From Psychrobacter sp. UBA3480 (GTDB lineage: Bacteria > Pseudomonadota > Gammaproteobacteria > Pseudomonadales > Moraxellaceae), in NCBI RefSeq assembly GCF_002377945.1, contig NZ_DFQV01000015.1, positions 62,001 through 126,000 on the forward strand: DNA of 64,000 bases, in the 5' to 3' direction. The translations under genes and the position numbers were made by a program. The notes beneath the pieces were generated by a model. It made no database searches. It was not told where the DNA came from and saw nothing but the letters and a program-made list of their open reading frames with translations. Below, piece by piece: positions 46,845-57,078 of the stretch (its first letter is position 1; each line of letters opens with the position of its first letter).

Positions 46845-48233
46845 ATGGATAAGAAAATCATCAATACGGCAAGTACTCCAACTGACAAACCTGACTTTCA
46901 GTCATCGAATGCTCAATCATCGAACGCTTATCAGCGTCATGGACGTACCACTGCTATCGATGACCATAGCGATTTGCAGGTTCTAAAACGCATTAAACGT
47001 TATTTATTACCAAAAGACTTTACGATCTCGCCTGCTCTACTTGATGAGATCGTGGCAGGTTACGATATTGGCGATCCACTCGCAGACGCGTTAGCTGCAC
47101 AGAGCATAAAGTTTGCAAAGCCTTTACAGCATACTATTCTTAGCAATAGTCCAAACAATAATCCTGCAAGCAATTATCTTGTAAACAAGGACCTTGTAAA
47201 AAATCCATCATTTAACGCGCTCACTGAGCAATTTAGCAGCCATCCTGACTGGTTCGACCCAAAGCTTGCCCAAATAGGTGCGATTGCCTATCGGCGATAT
47301 CCGTTGATGCTCATTTGGCTATTGCGTAACGTTGCTCTAATGGCAGGCTATAGCATTCCTGCCCTCTCGCTACCACTCATTCAGACGGGCGCACTGATGC
47401 ACGATGCGCTACCGCGATTGATGCGTACTTATGCCTATATCTTGGCTGTGTCTGAACATCCCTCATCTAATATGAGTGCAGTTAATCAAAATAAACCCAT
47501 CGAGCAAGTACTAGCTATTGGCTCTGAGGGCTGGCGACAATCGAGCCAAGTACGTCAGATACATACCTTGGTACGGCAAAACTTACTCAAAGGGAAAGGC
47601 AATGCTGCTACAGGCGTGGTACCAAACGCCGAGCAACATCATAACCCTGATGGTAGTTGGAATACTGACTATTGGGGCATCCCTATCAATCAAACCGATA
47701 TGATTGCCACCCACTTACAGTTCTCGTTACTGATTATGCGCGGTCTAAGATTACTAGGCGCACGTATTAGTACAGAAGAAGCTGAAGGTATCTTACATCT
47801 ATGGAACCTTGCCAGTTATTGGATGGGTGTTGATTTAGATCGTCTGCCAAAAGATGAGGCCGCATGTTGGGAATGGCTCTATACCTATCTATCGATACAG
47901 CAGCTAGACTTTAAGATGGGTCAGCCATTGGCAAAAGCATTGCATGATTTACCGCGTCAGCTCATGGGTGAAGACAATCGCCGTGGACGTTTTGTGGAAA
48001 TGGTCAACGCAAGTGTCACTCGCACTTTGGTCGGTGATGATATTGGTGATGGGCTAGACTTACCAAAATCAAAGATACGCTTTGGCGTGTTGTCTTCAGT
48101 ACCGATTCTTTTTGCGCTCGATACTGCACGGCAGCATAATGCTTCCGTAGCCCACAAGCTAGAAGCATTCCGTGCCAAGCGCCAAGACAATATGAACTGG
48201 TGGCTGAAAAAGAACGATGATTATTATAAGTAG
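46845..48233 (+). CDS. MpaB/DUF2236-type oxygenase family protein
   Basis: The protein has 462 residues from the ATG at 46845 (a TTG at 46836 is also in frame); no strong ribosome site is visible. The first 45 residues are polar. The rest matches the ER-bound oxygenase MpaB/latex-clearing protein (DUF2236) family: IGAIAYRRYPLMLIWLLRN, then TDMIATHLQFSLLIMRGLRLLG and EEAEGILHLWNLASYWMGVD. Family members are b-type haem or metal proteins acting on hydrophobic substrates, but most bacterial ones are uncharacterised. It is 77 bases after the DUF2799 gene and may be co-transcribed with it. It converges on a Nudix gene. Confidence 0.82.
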   Translation: MDKKIINTASTPTDKPDFQSSNAQSSNAYQRHGRTTAIDDHSDLQVLKRIKRYLLPKDFTISPALLDEIVAGYDIGDPLADALAAQSIKFAKPLQHTILSNSPNNNPASNYLVNKDLVKNPSFNALTEQFSSHPDWFDPKLAQIGAIAYRRYPLMLIWLLRNVALMAGYSIPALSLPLIQTGALMHDALPRLMRTYAYILAVSEHPSSNMSAVNQNKPIEQVLAIGSEGWRQSSQVRQIHTLVRQNLLKGKGNAATGVVPNAEQHHNPDGSWNTDYWGIPINQTDMIATHLQFSLLIMRGLRLLGARISTEEAEGILHLWNLASYWMGVDLDRLPKDEAACWEWLYTYLSIQQLDFKMGQPLAKALHDLPRQLMGEDNRRGRFVEMVNASVTRTLVGDDIGDGLDLPKSKIRFGVLSSVPILFALDTARQHNASVAHKLEAFRAKRQDNMNWWLKKNDDYYK

Positions 48234-48243
48234 ATGACATTTA

Positions 48244-48978
48244 TCAGCGTTTGTTTTCTACGCGGTAATACCATTCTAGCTGTCGATCAAACCCTGTTTC
48301 TAATAGGTTAGCAATTACCCGTCCTGTTAGTCCCCATACTGTCTCACCATCGACCTGCCAGCTCGGCGTCAGTATGGTAGCCATTTGCTCCTGCATCTTA
48401 TACTCAATTTCATACTCTACCGTTGGTTGAGTGACTAATGACTCTAAATCTGCCCAAAAGATACGTGATATTTCTCCCGCTTCAGGTACGAGTACCAGGC
48501 CTGGGGCGATGAGTGCCACGATTGGACGTACGCTCATACCACTTTTTGAAGTTTGGATCGGTAGCTGACCAAGTAATTGGACTTTATTGGGCGGTAGCGC
48601 TGTTTCTTCACAGGCTTCACGCAATGCGGTAACGACATTATTGCCATCGCCTCGATCATGTTTACCACCCACACAAGACACCTCACCCGCATGACTGTTC
48701 ATATGGGCGGCGCGGCGTGTTAATAATAATTTAGGCCTGCGCTCATGAGTAATAGCGACCAGTATTGATGCATCGGCAATCGGTGTCTGATATAAGCTGT
48801 CTAACACACGGCTACTATGAGAGGCGTTATGTGCCTCGTACATTGCCGGACTTGTCAGCGCATTTAAAGTCTCATGTTGCACTCGTTCGGCTAATTGACG
48901 AAGCGTCGGATGACGAATAAAAGTAGGTACAGCAACTGACAGGTTATCGAAGCTTACAGCCTCCGGTGGGAATAACAT
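48244..48978 (-). CDS. Nudix hydrolase, CoA pyrophosphatase (NudL-like)
   Basis: The protein has 244 residues. The NudL/UPF0035 motif region is seen as HMNSHAGEVSCVGGKHDRGD and the Nudix core ALREACEETALPP. An aspartate replaces the first glutamate of the GX5E part, as in E. coli NudL. The family cleaves coenzyme A and derivatives to 3'-phospho-AMP and phosphopantetheine. It faces the MpaB-like gene with ten bases between stops. Confidence 0.88.
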   Translation of the reverse strand: MLFPPEAVSFDNLSVAVPTFIRHPTLRQLAERVQHETLNALTSPAMYEAHNASHSSRVLDSLYQTPIADASILVAITHERRPKLLLTRRAAHMNSHAGEVSCVGGKHDRGDGNNVVTALREACEETALPPNKVQLLGQLPIQTSKSGMSVRPIVALIAPGLVLVPEAGEISRIFWADLESLVTQPTVEYEIEYKMQEQMATILTPSWQVDGETVWGLTGRVIANLLETGFDRQLEWYYRVENKR

Positions 48979-49521
48979 TATAATTGCCCTATATTTTTAT
49001 CGTTATTAAGCGGTATCACCAGCATCTTTCTTGTTTTCTATTATTAAAATCGCGACTAGTAAATAAAACCAACAATCTATTTATTGTTCTCGGCCACGCG
49101 ACTTGTCAGCGGCTTTGATATCAATAATTACTGAATACTCACTAGACTAGCGCAATATAATAGTGGCTGCATGCTATTTATGTGACTGATTCATTGCTTA
49201 TCAATGCTCAATAACGGCCCTGTTAACCGATAATAGTCAGCCTATCTGCGAAATGATGCGTTACTGTTATCGTGATTCTGTCCGTCGATAATATGTGCTA
49301 TCTTAAGACGATAGCTGCTCTTTAGAATAATATCTTATATAAGTCAGGTACGTTTAAGTTAGGTTTATCGTCAGGTTCACTCAGTTTACTGCTTGTGGTA
49401 CTTGTCTCACCGTCCTTGTATCTAAATTATCTCGAAACGATGACAGCAGCACTTCAGAATATAGGTCTTATAACCTATAAAAAACATCATACACAATAAC
49501 TTTTATAACAAGGTAGTTGAT
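48979..49521. other. Intergenic region between two divergent Nudix genes
   Basis: About 540 bases without a recognisable gene, RNA or strong hairpin. It must hold promoters for both flanking Nudix genes. It has several short direct and inverted matches but none convincing. Confidence 0.4.
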
Positions 49522-50085
49522 ATGCGCTATTGCCTCCAATGCGGTCATGAAGCAGAACGAAAAATCCCACCTACGGACAATATGCCGCGTTTGGTATGCC
49601 CCAATTGCCACTATATCCACTACGAAAACCCAAAAGTTATCTGTGGCTCGCTGGTGGTACATGAAGATAGAGTACTACTCTGCCGCCGAGCCATTGAGCC
49701 ACAATATGGCCTATGGACGATACCTGCAGGTTTTATGGAAAATGGCGAGACCATGGCTGAAGGCGCAGCACGCGAGAGCTACGAAGAAGCTGATGCCATC
49801 GTACTGAATCCGCATCTATACTGCATTTATGACTTACCAGATATTGGGCAGATCTACTCTATCTATCTAGCCGATCTAAAAGATGGCGCGTATGGTATTG
49901 GCTCAGAAAGTCTCGACTGTGCACTGTTTAGCGAAGAAGACATCCCATGGGATACACTGGCGTTTGAAGCCATTCGCCGTACTTTAAAAAGCTACTTTGC
50001 TGATCGTAAGCAGTTCAGTGAATTGTCAGAATTTCCGATTCATCAAGACAAAATTGGCAAAGATTTGAGTATCAAACGATATTAG
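49522..50085 (+). CDS. Nudix hydrolase with N-terminal zinc ribbon
   Basis: The protein has 187 residues. A four-cysteine zinc ribbon (Cys4, Cys7, Cys26, Cys29) is followed by HYENPKVICGSLVVHEDRVLLCRR, and the Nudix box GFMENGETMAEGAARESYEE. The arrangement resembles the zinc-ribbon NUDIX group near NudC (NADH pyrophosphatase), but the SQPWPFPxS motif of true NudC is absent. The substrate may be ADP-ribose, NADH-like dinucleotides or another nucleoside diphosphate derivative. AAGG precedes the ATG. The terminator is at 50102-50131. Confidence 0.9.
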   Translation: MRYCLQCGHEAERKIPPTDNMPRLVCPNCHYIHYENPKVICGSLVVHEDRVLLCRRAIEPQYGLWTIPAGFMENGETMAEGAARESYEEADAIVLNPHLYCIYDLPDIGQIYSIYLADLKDGAYGIGSESLDCALFSEEDIPWDTLAFEAIRRTLKSYFADRKQFSELSEFPIHQDKIGKDLSIKRY

Positions 50086-50101
50086 TCAATTACCTAACCG
50101 C

Positions 50102-50131
50102 AAAAAGCCAAGCATGATGCTTGGCTTTTTT
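50102..50131 (+). terminator. Terminator between the Nudix gene and the M16C protease gene
   Basis: Perfect stem AAAAAGCCAAGCAT/ATGCTTGGCTTTTT with a one-base centre, T-runs on both strands. Confidence 0.9.
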
Positions 50132-50167
50132 GTGCTTAACTTTTAATCAAGAACAAACCTAATTGTC

Positions 50168-53100
50168 TTAGCTCTTTATTCTACAAACCTCGAAACCAAG
50201 ACCTTTTACCGTCTCTTCTTTGTCGTAAGGCGCTAGTACTGCACGTACATGCTTTTGACCTTGTAGATATTGCTTGGCAACGCGCTGCAAATCAGCGACC
50301 GTGACGGCCAATATTGACGCACGCATTTTACGCTGCCAGTCGACACCGCGATGATGTAGATCTGCAAAACACGCTTTGATTGCTTCGCCTGCAGGAGAGC
50401 CCGGCTTATCCATGCCTGAAATAATACCCAAAATGGCTTCTTCTAATTGCTCATCGGTTTGTGGCTCGTTTAAGATCCACTCGATACTGGCCTCAAAATG
50501 CTCAAAGGTTTCAGCGCACTGCGGGTCGCGGTAACTAAAGAACTTAAAGGCACAAGCGTTGGCATCGTAACCTGCACCGCCACCATAGGCACCGCCGCGC
50601 TCACGAATCGCACTGTGCAAATAGCCGTTACGTAAGTAAGGCGCTAATACCATGAGTGCAGCGGTATCAGGATGGTCAGCAGCAGGTACAGTATAGGCAC
50701 TGGCGTTATGATAGACATTGGTTGGTACTAGCCATGCTAGATCTGCAACATCAAGCGCTACCCCGTTTTCTAATGCTTTGACTTTATCAGTCGCACCATT
50801 TAACGCAGTATCTAATTGCAGGTTTGCAAACTCGCTTGGGATATTTGCTGCTTCGTTCGTTAGATCATTAGAAGCGGTCGTCGCTTGGCTGTCTTTCCAG
50901 CTATCAACGATTAAGCTACTCAAGCGTTCGGTTTGCTCTGCTTCACAGATAATAACGGCATGCTTAGGCAAGCTGATCAGACGTTGATGTAAATCCATCA
51001 AGCTCGTAGCCAATTGATCCCACTGGGTATCATCTGTACTAGCATGTGCCAAGAAGTCTTTAAGTGCGTTCAATGCTGGTAAGCCGCTGCGCACATATTC
51101 CAACTGCGCTTGGCGACTCATACCGCGACTGGCTGTTTGCATTGCATAAGAGTGCCCTGAGCCCGCTAAGTTTGACTGCCAACCTGCTTGACGCTGCTGC
51201 AAAATTTCTTTGATACGGTCATGCTCAGAAAAGATACTGTGCTCCATGACTTCTTTAAGCAAATCAATCGCTTCAGGCTTACGATTTAGCGCACGCGTTG
51301 CCACGACAAAATAGCTGCTAATCGCTTGGCTGTCATCGACGTTGGTACGTTGGCTAATACGAGCGGTCACACCAGAAGAATGCGCTGCTTGCTTGGCTTG
51401 CATCTCATGAGCGCTAAGCGTATCCGTACCTAGCTCAGACAGTAGGCTTAAATAAATAGGCAACAGTGGATGATTAATCACATCATTGACTGGTAGCTCA
51501 TCTGCGCTCGCATTACCAATTGCTTCAGTGAGTGGGACAATCACTTGATAGTAGTAAATGCCATTAGTGCCAGCTTCATACTCAAATAGCGTGCTGTCTT
51601 GCCCGCTCAAACGCACCTGCTTTTGCGTGCCTTCTTTAAAGCTGATATCCGTTGGTACGTCTTCTAGACCCACTTTTGGTAATAAGCTTAAATCATCTGG
51701 CGCAGCTTGACGTGCAGCCAAATCTAAGGCTTGTTGCTTCAAGATAGTCTTATCATCAGCAGTCAAATCCATCGCGATAGTATCTAAACGTGTCTGCTCA
51801 GCTGCTGCCAAACGGGCTGTTTTTTCACTATCAGGGGTCATCGTTACGCGTACGCGATGCTGATTGTCCAATAAATGCGTTTTAATCAAGTTCGGTAGCC
51901 ACTGTGGATCGACGACTTGCTCACGTAGCCACTGTAGATGCTCATCTACTTCCCAAACGTCGATAGGATTACCATCATGAATGGCGGTACTAAAGCCCTC
52001 TAGCATAAGGTTTAGACCATAAGGAATGCTATCGCCGCCGATGTGACGCTGATCAATTTCAATCTGATGCAGAATGGTTTCGATTGTCTCATCATCAACT
52101 GGTGAATTGGCTACTTCGGTCAGTAAGTCAATAATGCCCTGCTCGACCGCTTCGGCATGTTCAGGGTTAGAGCCGCGCAGACCCGTATAAAAGACCATCT
52201 CATAATGGCTGTCATCAAGACCCAATAGCGGACTTGGCGCTTTGCCTAGTGGATGACTGTCAAGATAAGCACGCAATGGCGAGCCTGCATGCTCAATCAA
52301 TACGCCCTCTAATAGACGCAATGCTAAGCGCTGCTTAGGATCGGTGATCGATGGTAGCAACCAAGCAACCACATGATGCGTCTGATCTGGGCCCGCTTCG
52401 TCAGCAGTATAAGTATCCATCGCACTGATTGGTGCAGACAAACGTTGTTCTGGACGCGATACATGCTTTTTGCCTGCTTCAAACTGAATCAAGGCATCTT
52501 CGTGTATTTTCGCTTGCGTCTCAGCAACAGGAATATTACCGAAGCTCATGATGACACTGTTTGACGGATGATAATGGCTTTGATGGAACTCGGTCAGCTC
52601 AGTGTGCGTCAAGTCAGGAATATCGGCAGGATCGCCGCCTGAATTATAATGATAGGTCGTCGTTGGGAACAGATGATGAGCAACCGTATGATATAGCTGA
52701 TCAATCTCGCCACTCATCGCGCCTTTCATTTCATTAAAAACGATACCCTTAAACTGCGGCTTATCATTTTCATCAAGCTCCACACGGATGCCTTCTTGGG
52801 CAAAATCGAGCGGATGTATATTGGGGAAAAACGACGAGTCTAGATAGACAGCGAGCAAGTTAAAATAGTCATTTTTGTTTTGCGTTGCATACGGATAGGC
52901 AGTCCAATCAGCGGCGGTCATCGCATTCATAAACGTATTTAACGAGCGTTTAATCATTGAAAAGAACGGATCACGTACTGGGAACTTATTCGAACCACAC
53001 AATGCCACGTGCTCTAAGATATGCGCCTCGCCTTTTGAATCCATCGGCTGGGTGCGAAAACCGACCAAAAACGCATTTTCATCACTTGGGTGTGCCAGAT

Positions 53101-53233
53101 GATAATGCATCGCTCCTGTTTTTACATGCTGACTGATCAGCACATCCATCGATAGCGCCTCAATATGGCGATGCTCAATCAGCTCAAATGCTGGATGCAA
53201 GGTTAAATCAGCAGTAAATGGCGTGTCCGTCAT
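50168..53233 (-). CDS. M16C-family metalloprotease (PreP/insulinase-like)
   Basis: A zinc metalloprotease of 1021 residues. The inverted zinc motif HILEH lies at 71-75, followed by VALCGSNKFPVRDPFF, typical of the M16C presequence protease group. The third ligand is in the downstream FKGIVFNEMKGAMSG segment. The C-terminal half holds the inactive domains with RERGGAYGGGAGYD. Such enzymes are closed clamshells that degrade small unfolded peptides, probably in the cytoplasm since no signal peptide is seen. It is monocistronic. Confidence 0.92.
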   Translation of the reverse strand: MTDTPFTADLTLHPAFELIEHRHIEALSMDVLISQHVKTGAMHYHLAHPSDENAFLVGFRTQPMDSKGEAHILEHVALCGSNKFPVRDPFFSMIKRSLNTFMNAMTAADWTAYPYATQNKNDYFNLLAVYLDSSFFPNIHPLDFAQEGIRVELDENDKPQFKGIVFNEMKGAMSGEIDQLYHTVAHHLFPTTTYHYNSGGDPADIPDLTHTELTEFHQSHYHPSNSVIMSFGNIPVAETQAKIHEDALIQFEAGKKHVSRPEQRLSAPISAMDTYTADEAGPDQTHHVVAWLLPSITDPKQRLALRLLEGVLIEHAGSPLRAYLDSHPLGKAPSPLLGLDDSHYEMVFYTGLRGSNPEHAEAVEQGIIDLLTEVANSPVDDETIETILHQIEIDQRHIGGDSIPYGLNLMLEGFSTAIHDGNPIDVWEVDEHLQWLREQVVDPQWLPNLIKTHLLDNQHRVRVTMTPDSEKTARLAAAEQTRLDTIAMDLTADDKTILKQQALDLAARQAAPDDLSLLPKVGLEDVPTDISFKEGTQKQVRLSGQDSTLFEYEAGTNGIYYYQVIVPLTEAIGNASADELPVNDVINHPLLPIYLSLLSELGTDTLSAHEMQAKQAAHSSGVTARISQRTNVDDSQAISSYFVVATRALNRKPEAIDLLKEVMEHSIFSEHDRIKEILQQRQAGWQSNLAGSGHSYAMQTASRGMSRQAQLEYVRSGLPALNALKDFLAHASTDDTQWDQLATSLMDLHQRLISLPKHAVIICEAEQTERLSSLIVDSWKDSQATTASNDLTNEAANIPSEFANLQLDTALNGATDKVKALENGVALDVADLAWLVPTNVYHNASAYTVPAADHPDTAALMVLAPYLRNGYLHSAIRERGGAYGGGAGYDANACAFKFFSYRDPQCAETFEHFEASIEWILNEPQTDEQLEEAILGIISGMDKPGSPAGEAIKACFADLHHRGVDWQRKMRASILAVTVADLQRVAKQYLQGQKHVRAVLAPYDKEETVKGLGFEVCRIKS

Positions 53234-53525
53234 AGTTATCCTTATCGCTTATCATGCGTATAGTGCCCTGAATGCCAGGGAAAATAGAGTAATAAATTGG
53301 CTAAAAAAGAGTTGGCTTAGCGCTATTAGTGGGGCTGCGACATGGATAAGTCAAGGTATCAGTCACGCAATAATCCACCACATAACCTACGCGGCTAGCA
53401 ACTTTAGCTATTAAAGCCTTATAGTTACAAACTTATCAATATCCACAATTTTATTATGGATTTATTACTTAACAAAGGTGATTTGCACTGCTACTATAAA
53501 GTTAATGACTAACTAGGAGTACCTT

Positions 53526-53987
53526 ATGAGCTACCAACATGTTTTACTGGTCACTGACTTACTATCCGATGCGGACAAAGTGGCGCTAAAAGCCAAGCGT
53601 ATTCTCGCAGGCTCTCCTGAAGCCAGACTGTCTGTCTTGCATATAGTCAAAGATGATATGGTGCGCTTCGGTTATGAGCTTGTGCCTGCCTCTAGCCTTT
53701 CGGGTGATGTCGATAGTGAAAAATGGCAAGAAGCACGGGCTAAGCTGGCGCAATTTTTGGCACGTAACGGGCTAGAAGCAATCAACTCTGAGGTCACCGC
53801 TGCCATCTCTAATAGCAAAGGTATCATTAATTACTGCCGTGAAAAAGACGTCGACTTACTTATCATTGGACGCCATGAGCGCCATGGTATCGCTGCTTGG
53901 TTGGTTGGAGCCACTGCCGATAGTATCTTGCCAAATGTCCCTTGCGACAGCTTAGTGGTTAAACTTGATCAGCCTGTCTTAGAATAA
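53526..53987 (+). CDS. Universal stress protein (UspA family), copy 1
   Basis: The protein has 153 residues with the Usp alpha/beta fold: YQHVLLVTDLLSDAD, then LSVLHIVKD and VDLLIIGRHERHGIAAWLVGATADSIL. The nucleotide-binding loop is GRHERHG, with GAT where the usual second part has GST/GSV. TAGGAGTACCTT precedes the ATG. A close paralogue follows after 99 bases. Confidence 0.93.
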   Translation: MSYQHVLLVTDLLSDADKVALKAKRILAGSPEARLSVLHIVKDDMVRFGYELVPASSLSGDVDSEKWQEARAKLAQFLARNGLEAINSEVTAAISNSKGIINYCREKDVDLLIIGRHERHGIAAWLVGATADSILPNVPCDSLVVKLDQPVLE

Positions 53988-54086
53988 TTGGCATCGCTCC
54001 CATCCGCTGCTAAAGACGACAAGCTTTACTTAACAGCGCCCTAGAGTAGTGCTATAGTAAATACTATCTGACATGAGGAAGACGCT

Positions 54087-54548
54087 ATGAGTTACGAACA
54101 TATTTTACTGGTCACCGACTTACTCTCTGATGCAGATATAGTCGCCCAAAAGGCCAAGCGCATCGTCGAAAACCGTCCAGGCTCTAAGCTATCTGTTTTG
54201 CATATTGTCAAAGACACTATGGTTGGCTTCGGCTATGAGCTGGTGCCTGCCTCTAGCCTATACGATGAGATTGATGATGAACGCTGCCAAGAAGCGCGTG
54301 CAAAGCTGGCGCAATTCCTTGAACGCAATCAGCTAAATGCAGCAACGTCAGAAGTCACGACTGCCATCTCTAGCAGTGAAGGTATCGTCAGCTACTGTCA
54401 TAAACACGATGTCGATCTATTGGTCATCGGACGTCATAAGCGTACCGGTATCGCTGCATGGATCAGTGGCGCGACAGCAGATAATATCTTGCCTAATGTA
54501 CCTTGCGATAGCTTTGTAGTGAGATTGGACAAGCCTGTTTCAGCATAA
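54087..54548 (+). CDS. Universal stress protein (UspA family), copy 2
   Basis: The protein has 153 residues, the same length as copy 1 and largely identical to it by eye; the HIVKD region, the ELVPASSL stretch and the GATADNILPNVPCDS end are shared. A tandem duplication is likely. GAGGAAGACGCT precedes the ATG, and a 99-base spacer may hold a separate promoter. The two products could form homo- or heterodimers. The terminator is at 54591-54628. Confidence 0.93.
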   Translation: MSYEHILLVTDLLSDADIVAQKAKRIVENRPGSKLSVLHIVKDTMVGFGYELVPASSLYDEIDDERCQEARAKLAQFLERNQLNAATSEVTTAISSSEGIVSYCHKHDVDLLVIGRHKRTGIAAWISGATADNILPNVPCDSFVVRLDKPVSA

Positions 54549-54590
54549 CAATATGCTTTGATTGTCTTATATTATCTAGAGCATGTCTCA

Positions 54591-54628
54591 AAAAAAGCGC
54601 AGCGTAACTTTTAACGCTGCGCTTTTTT
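54591..54628 (+). terminator. Terminator between usp copy 2 and the LysR gene
   Basis: The stem AAAAAAGCGCAGCG/CGCTGCGCTTTTTT with a short loop serves both converging genes. Confidence 0.93.
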
Positions 54629-54656
54629 ATGGCTAATAATTTAAAAATTATTTCAA

Positions 54657-55592
54657 TCAGTCCTGTTGAATGATATCTATAAAGGTTTGCCAAATGGGGC
54701 TTTGGTGACGGGCTTTATGCCAGACTAGCCACCATGTCCTTGATAAATCAATTCCCGCCACGTTCACTTGTACCAACGTCCCTGTCGAGAGTTCCGTCTC
54801 AATCACATGCTGTGATAGACAACCAAGACCAATATCTGCACTTACCATATGCTTAATGGCCTCAGATTGATGTATCGCCTTCACCACTTCTGCATTAGGT
54901 AGATACTTTAGTAATTGCTCATCGATAATTTGCCGTGTGCCTGACCCTGCCTCACGTACCAATAGTGGTAACTGCGCTAGCTGATGAATGGTCAGCTGAT
55001 AGCAGTCCTTATCTTGGCTATAAATAGCCACATTCTTTAACCATTTGCTATCACGCTTGGCAAATACTACTAGCGTATCGGTACGCCATTCACGCTGCTC
55101 AATAACTTTCATATCTATCGGACGTGGCATCCCTTCTACCAGCGCGATATCGATATTTAGTTGCTCAACCTCATTTACCACTTCTTGCGTATTGGCAATA
55201 TACATATCGACATTGGCATCGGGTAGCGCCTCATAGAGCTTGCCAAGCAATGATGGCAGTACGTAATTGCCAATTGTGGTACTAGCACCGATGTGAATCT
55301 GTCCTGCTTGATATTGATGATAATGCTCAAGCGTGAGCGACTGACCCAAGATAGCCTGTGCCTGTATATAAATGGGATGAGCATTGGGGTGCTGATTAAG
55401 CCGACGACCAACGCGCTCAAATAGCGGCATCTGTAGTCTAGACTCTAACTCTGTCAGTGCGCTGCTAACTGCTGATTGTGATAAATGCAGCTCTTCACTG
55501 GCGCGACTGGTGCTGCCTGTCTGATAAATGCTGACAAAAACAGCAAGCTGCTTAAGCGTAATCTTTGGCATTGTCTGCACAGATTTTTTCAT
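54657..55592 (-). CDS. LysR-family transcription regulator (YeiE/CysB-like)
   Basis: The protein has 311 residues from ATG 55592; ATG 55571 would give 304. The N-terminal helix-turn-helix reads LAVFVSIYQTGSTSRASEELHLSQSAVSSALTELE. The C-terminal ligand domain (about 95-305) includes HIGASTTIGNYVLPSLLGKL and PLLVREAGSGTRQIIDEQL. This fits the group that includes YeiE, which in E. coli lies next to yeiH. It is divergent from the YeiH-type gene, with 230 bases between, so it probably controls it. The inducer is not evident; sulfite is known for YeiE. Confidence 0.9.
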   Translation of the reverse strand: MKKSVQTMPKITLKQLAVFVSIYQTGSTSRASEELHLSQSAVSSALTELESRLQMPLFERVGRRLNQHPNAHPIYIQAQAILGQSLTLEHYHQYQAGQIHIGASTTIGNYVLPSLLGKLYEALPDANVDMYIANTQEVVNEVEQLNIDIALVEGMPRPIDMKVIEQREWRTDTLVVFAKRDSKWLKNVAIYSQDKDCYQLTIHQLAQLPLLVREAGSGTRQIIDEQLLKYLPNAEVVKAIHQSEAIKHMVSADIGLGCLSQHVIETELSTGTLVQVNVAGIDLSRTWWLVWHKARHQSPIWQTFIDIIQQD

Positions 55593-55822
55593 AATATTAA
55601 TAATGCCCTATGTTGCTTTATGTCAGTTTTTAGCCTGTCTTATTTGCTATACGTATCTTTTTTTACGCTTATGCGCGGTATACCTATTTTTATTGTAGAT
55701 ATTAACCTAAAAAATCGATAGTTTATATCTTATTAATCTGTTTTTATTATAAATGTAGCGAGCATATACTGTCTATTCATAAGCTTATGCTTATCTTAAT
55801 ATAAGTAATAGGATGCCGCGTT

Positions 55823-56947
55823 ATGCACACATTCGTCCAATCAGTCAGCAACTCCGTTCACAACTATACCCCTAATCACCGTCACTTGGCGGGATTGGTA
55901 GTCGTTCTGATTGGTAGTTTATTTTGCTTATGGTTGGACAGCAGTTTGGATGTATGGTCAAACGGACGTATCGTTGGCTTGTCCTCTTTAACGCTAGCGA
56001 TTTTGCTAGGCATGATCTTGGGCAATACTATCTATCCCAAATTCACTGAACGTTTAAACGGCGGCGTTTGCTTTGCAAAGGGTCAGATACTGCGACTTGC
56101 GATTATGTTTTATGGGTTTAAGCTAACCATGACACAAGTTGCGAGCGTCGGTATGCCAGCGATTATGACTGACGCACTGGTACTGACGTCGACCTTTACG
56201 CTGACCTATTGGTTAGGTACTAGATGGTTAAAAGTCGATAAAGAAACGGTTATCTTGATTGGCTCAGGAGCAAGTATTTGCGGTGCTGCTGCCGTTATTG
56301 CTGCAGAGCCAGTCGTCAACGCGCAAGCTCACAAGGTCACTATCGCCGTGGCAACTGTGGTGGTGTTTGGTACTATCGCGATGCTGCTCTATCCTTTTTT
56401 ATATCATCTCGGTTGGTTACAACCGTGGCTCAGCGCTCAGCAATATGGCATGTACACTGGCTCAACCGTCCATGAGGTCGCACAAGTTGTGGTCGCAGGT
56501 AATGCAATCAATACTGAGATTGGTGATACCGCTGTTGTGACCAAGATGATACGCGTCATGATGCTTGCACCTTTCCTGCTTGTATTATCGTTTGCGCTAA
56601 CCAAAGAGCGCACCGTAGATAATACCGCTATAGAAGATAAAAGCAGTAAAAACGAGATAACGTCATTTATGACTCGTGTCAAACAAGTCAAAGTGCCATG
56701 GTTCGCGTTTATCTTTATCGGTATTGTGTTGATACATACTTGGGTGCCGATGTCTGAGAGTATCGTACGCAGTATGGTGATGCTAGATGATGTGCTACTT
56801 ACGATGGCTATGTTTGCATTAGGTTTGACCACTCATCTAAGTGCGATCAAACAAGCTGGCGTTAGACCGCTTATTTTGGGTGCCATTATGTTTGGTTGGT
56901 TGATACTGGGCGGTGGTCTGATCAATATCGGCATTAGCTTTATATAA
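55823..56947 (+). CDS. YeiH/UPF0324 family putative sulfate exporter
   Basis: The protein has 374 residues and about ten membrane helices. Family motifs are LGMILGNTIYP, KGQILRLAIMFYGFKLTMTQV and LIGSGASICGAAAVIAAEPV, then GSTVHEVAQVVVAGNAI. Known relatives are called putative sulfate exporters, without firm transport data. AGGA lies nine bases before the ATG. It is divergent from the LysR gene, which probably regulates it. Confidence 0.92.
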   Translation: MHTFVQSVSNSVHNYTPNHRHLAGLVVVLIGSLFCLWLDSSLDVWSNGRIVGLSSLTLAILLGMILGNTIYPKFTERLNGGVCFAKGQILRLAIMFYGFKLTMTQVASVGMPAIMTDALVLTSTFTLTYWLGTRWLKVDKETVILIGSGASICGAAAVIAAEPVVNAQAHKVTIAVATVVVFGTIAMLLYPFLYHLGWLQPWLSAQQYGMYTGSTVHEVAQVVVAGNAINTEIGDTAVVTKMIRVMMLAPFLLVLSFALTKERTVDNTAIEDKSSKNEITSFMTRVKQVKVPWFAFIFIGIVLIHTWVPMSESIVRSMVMLDDVLLTMAMFALGLTTHLSAIKQAGVRPLILGAIMFGWLILGGGLINIGISFI

Positions 56948-56992
56948 TAAGCTAAATGTCCATTCTTAACTGCTGATGTCATTGCACAATAT

Positions 56993-57029
56993 AAAAGGCC
57001 TCCAACTATTTATAGTCGGAGACCTTTTT
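56993..57029 (+). terminator. Terminator after the YeiH-type gene
   Basis: An imperfect stem AAAAGGCCTCC-ACTAT/ATAGT-GGAG-CCTTTTT with a two-base centre and T-run. Confidence 0.8.
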
Positions 57030-57078
57030 GCATCTGTTATTTGATCTAATATAATTGGCTAAAACCTTTAATCTTGGA

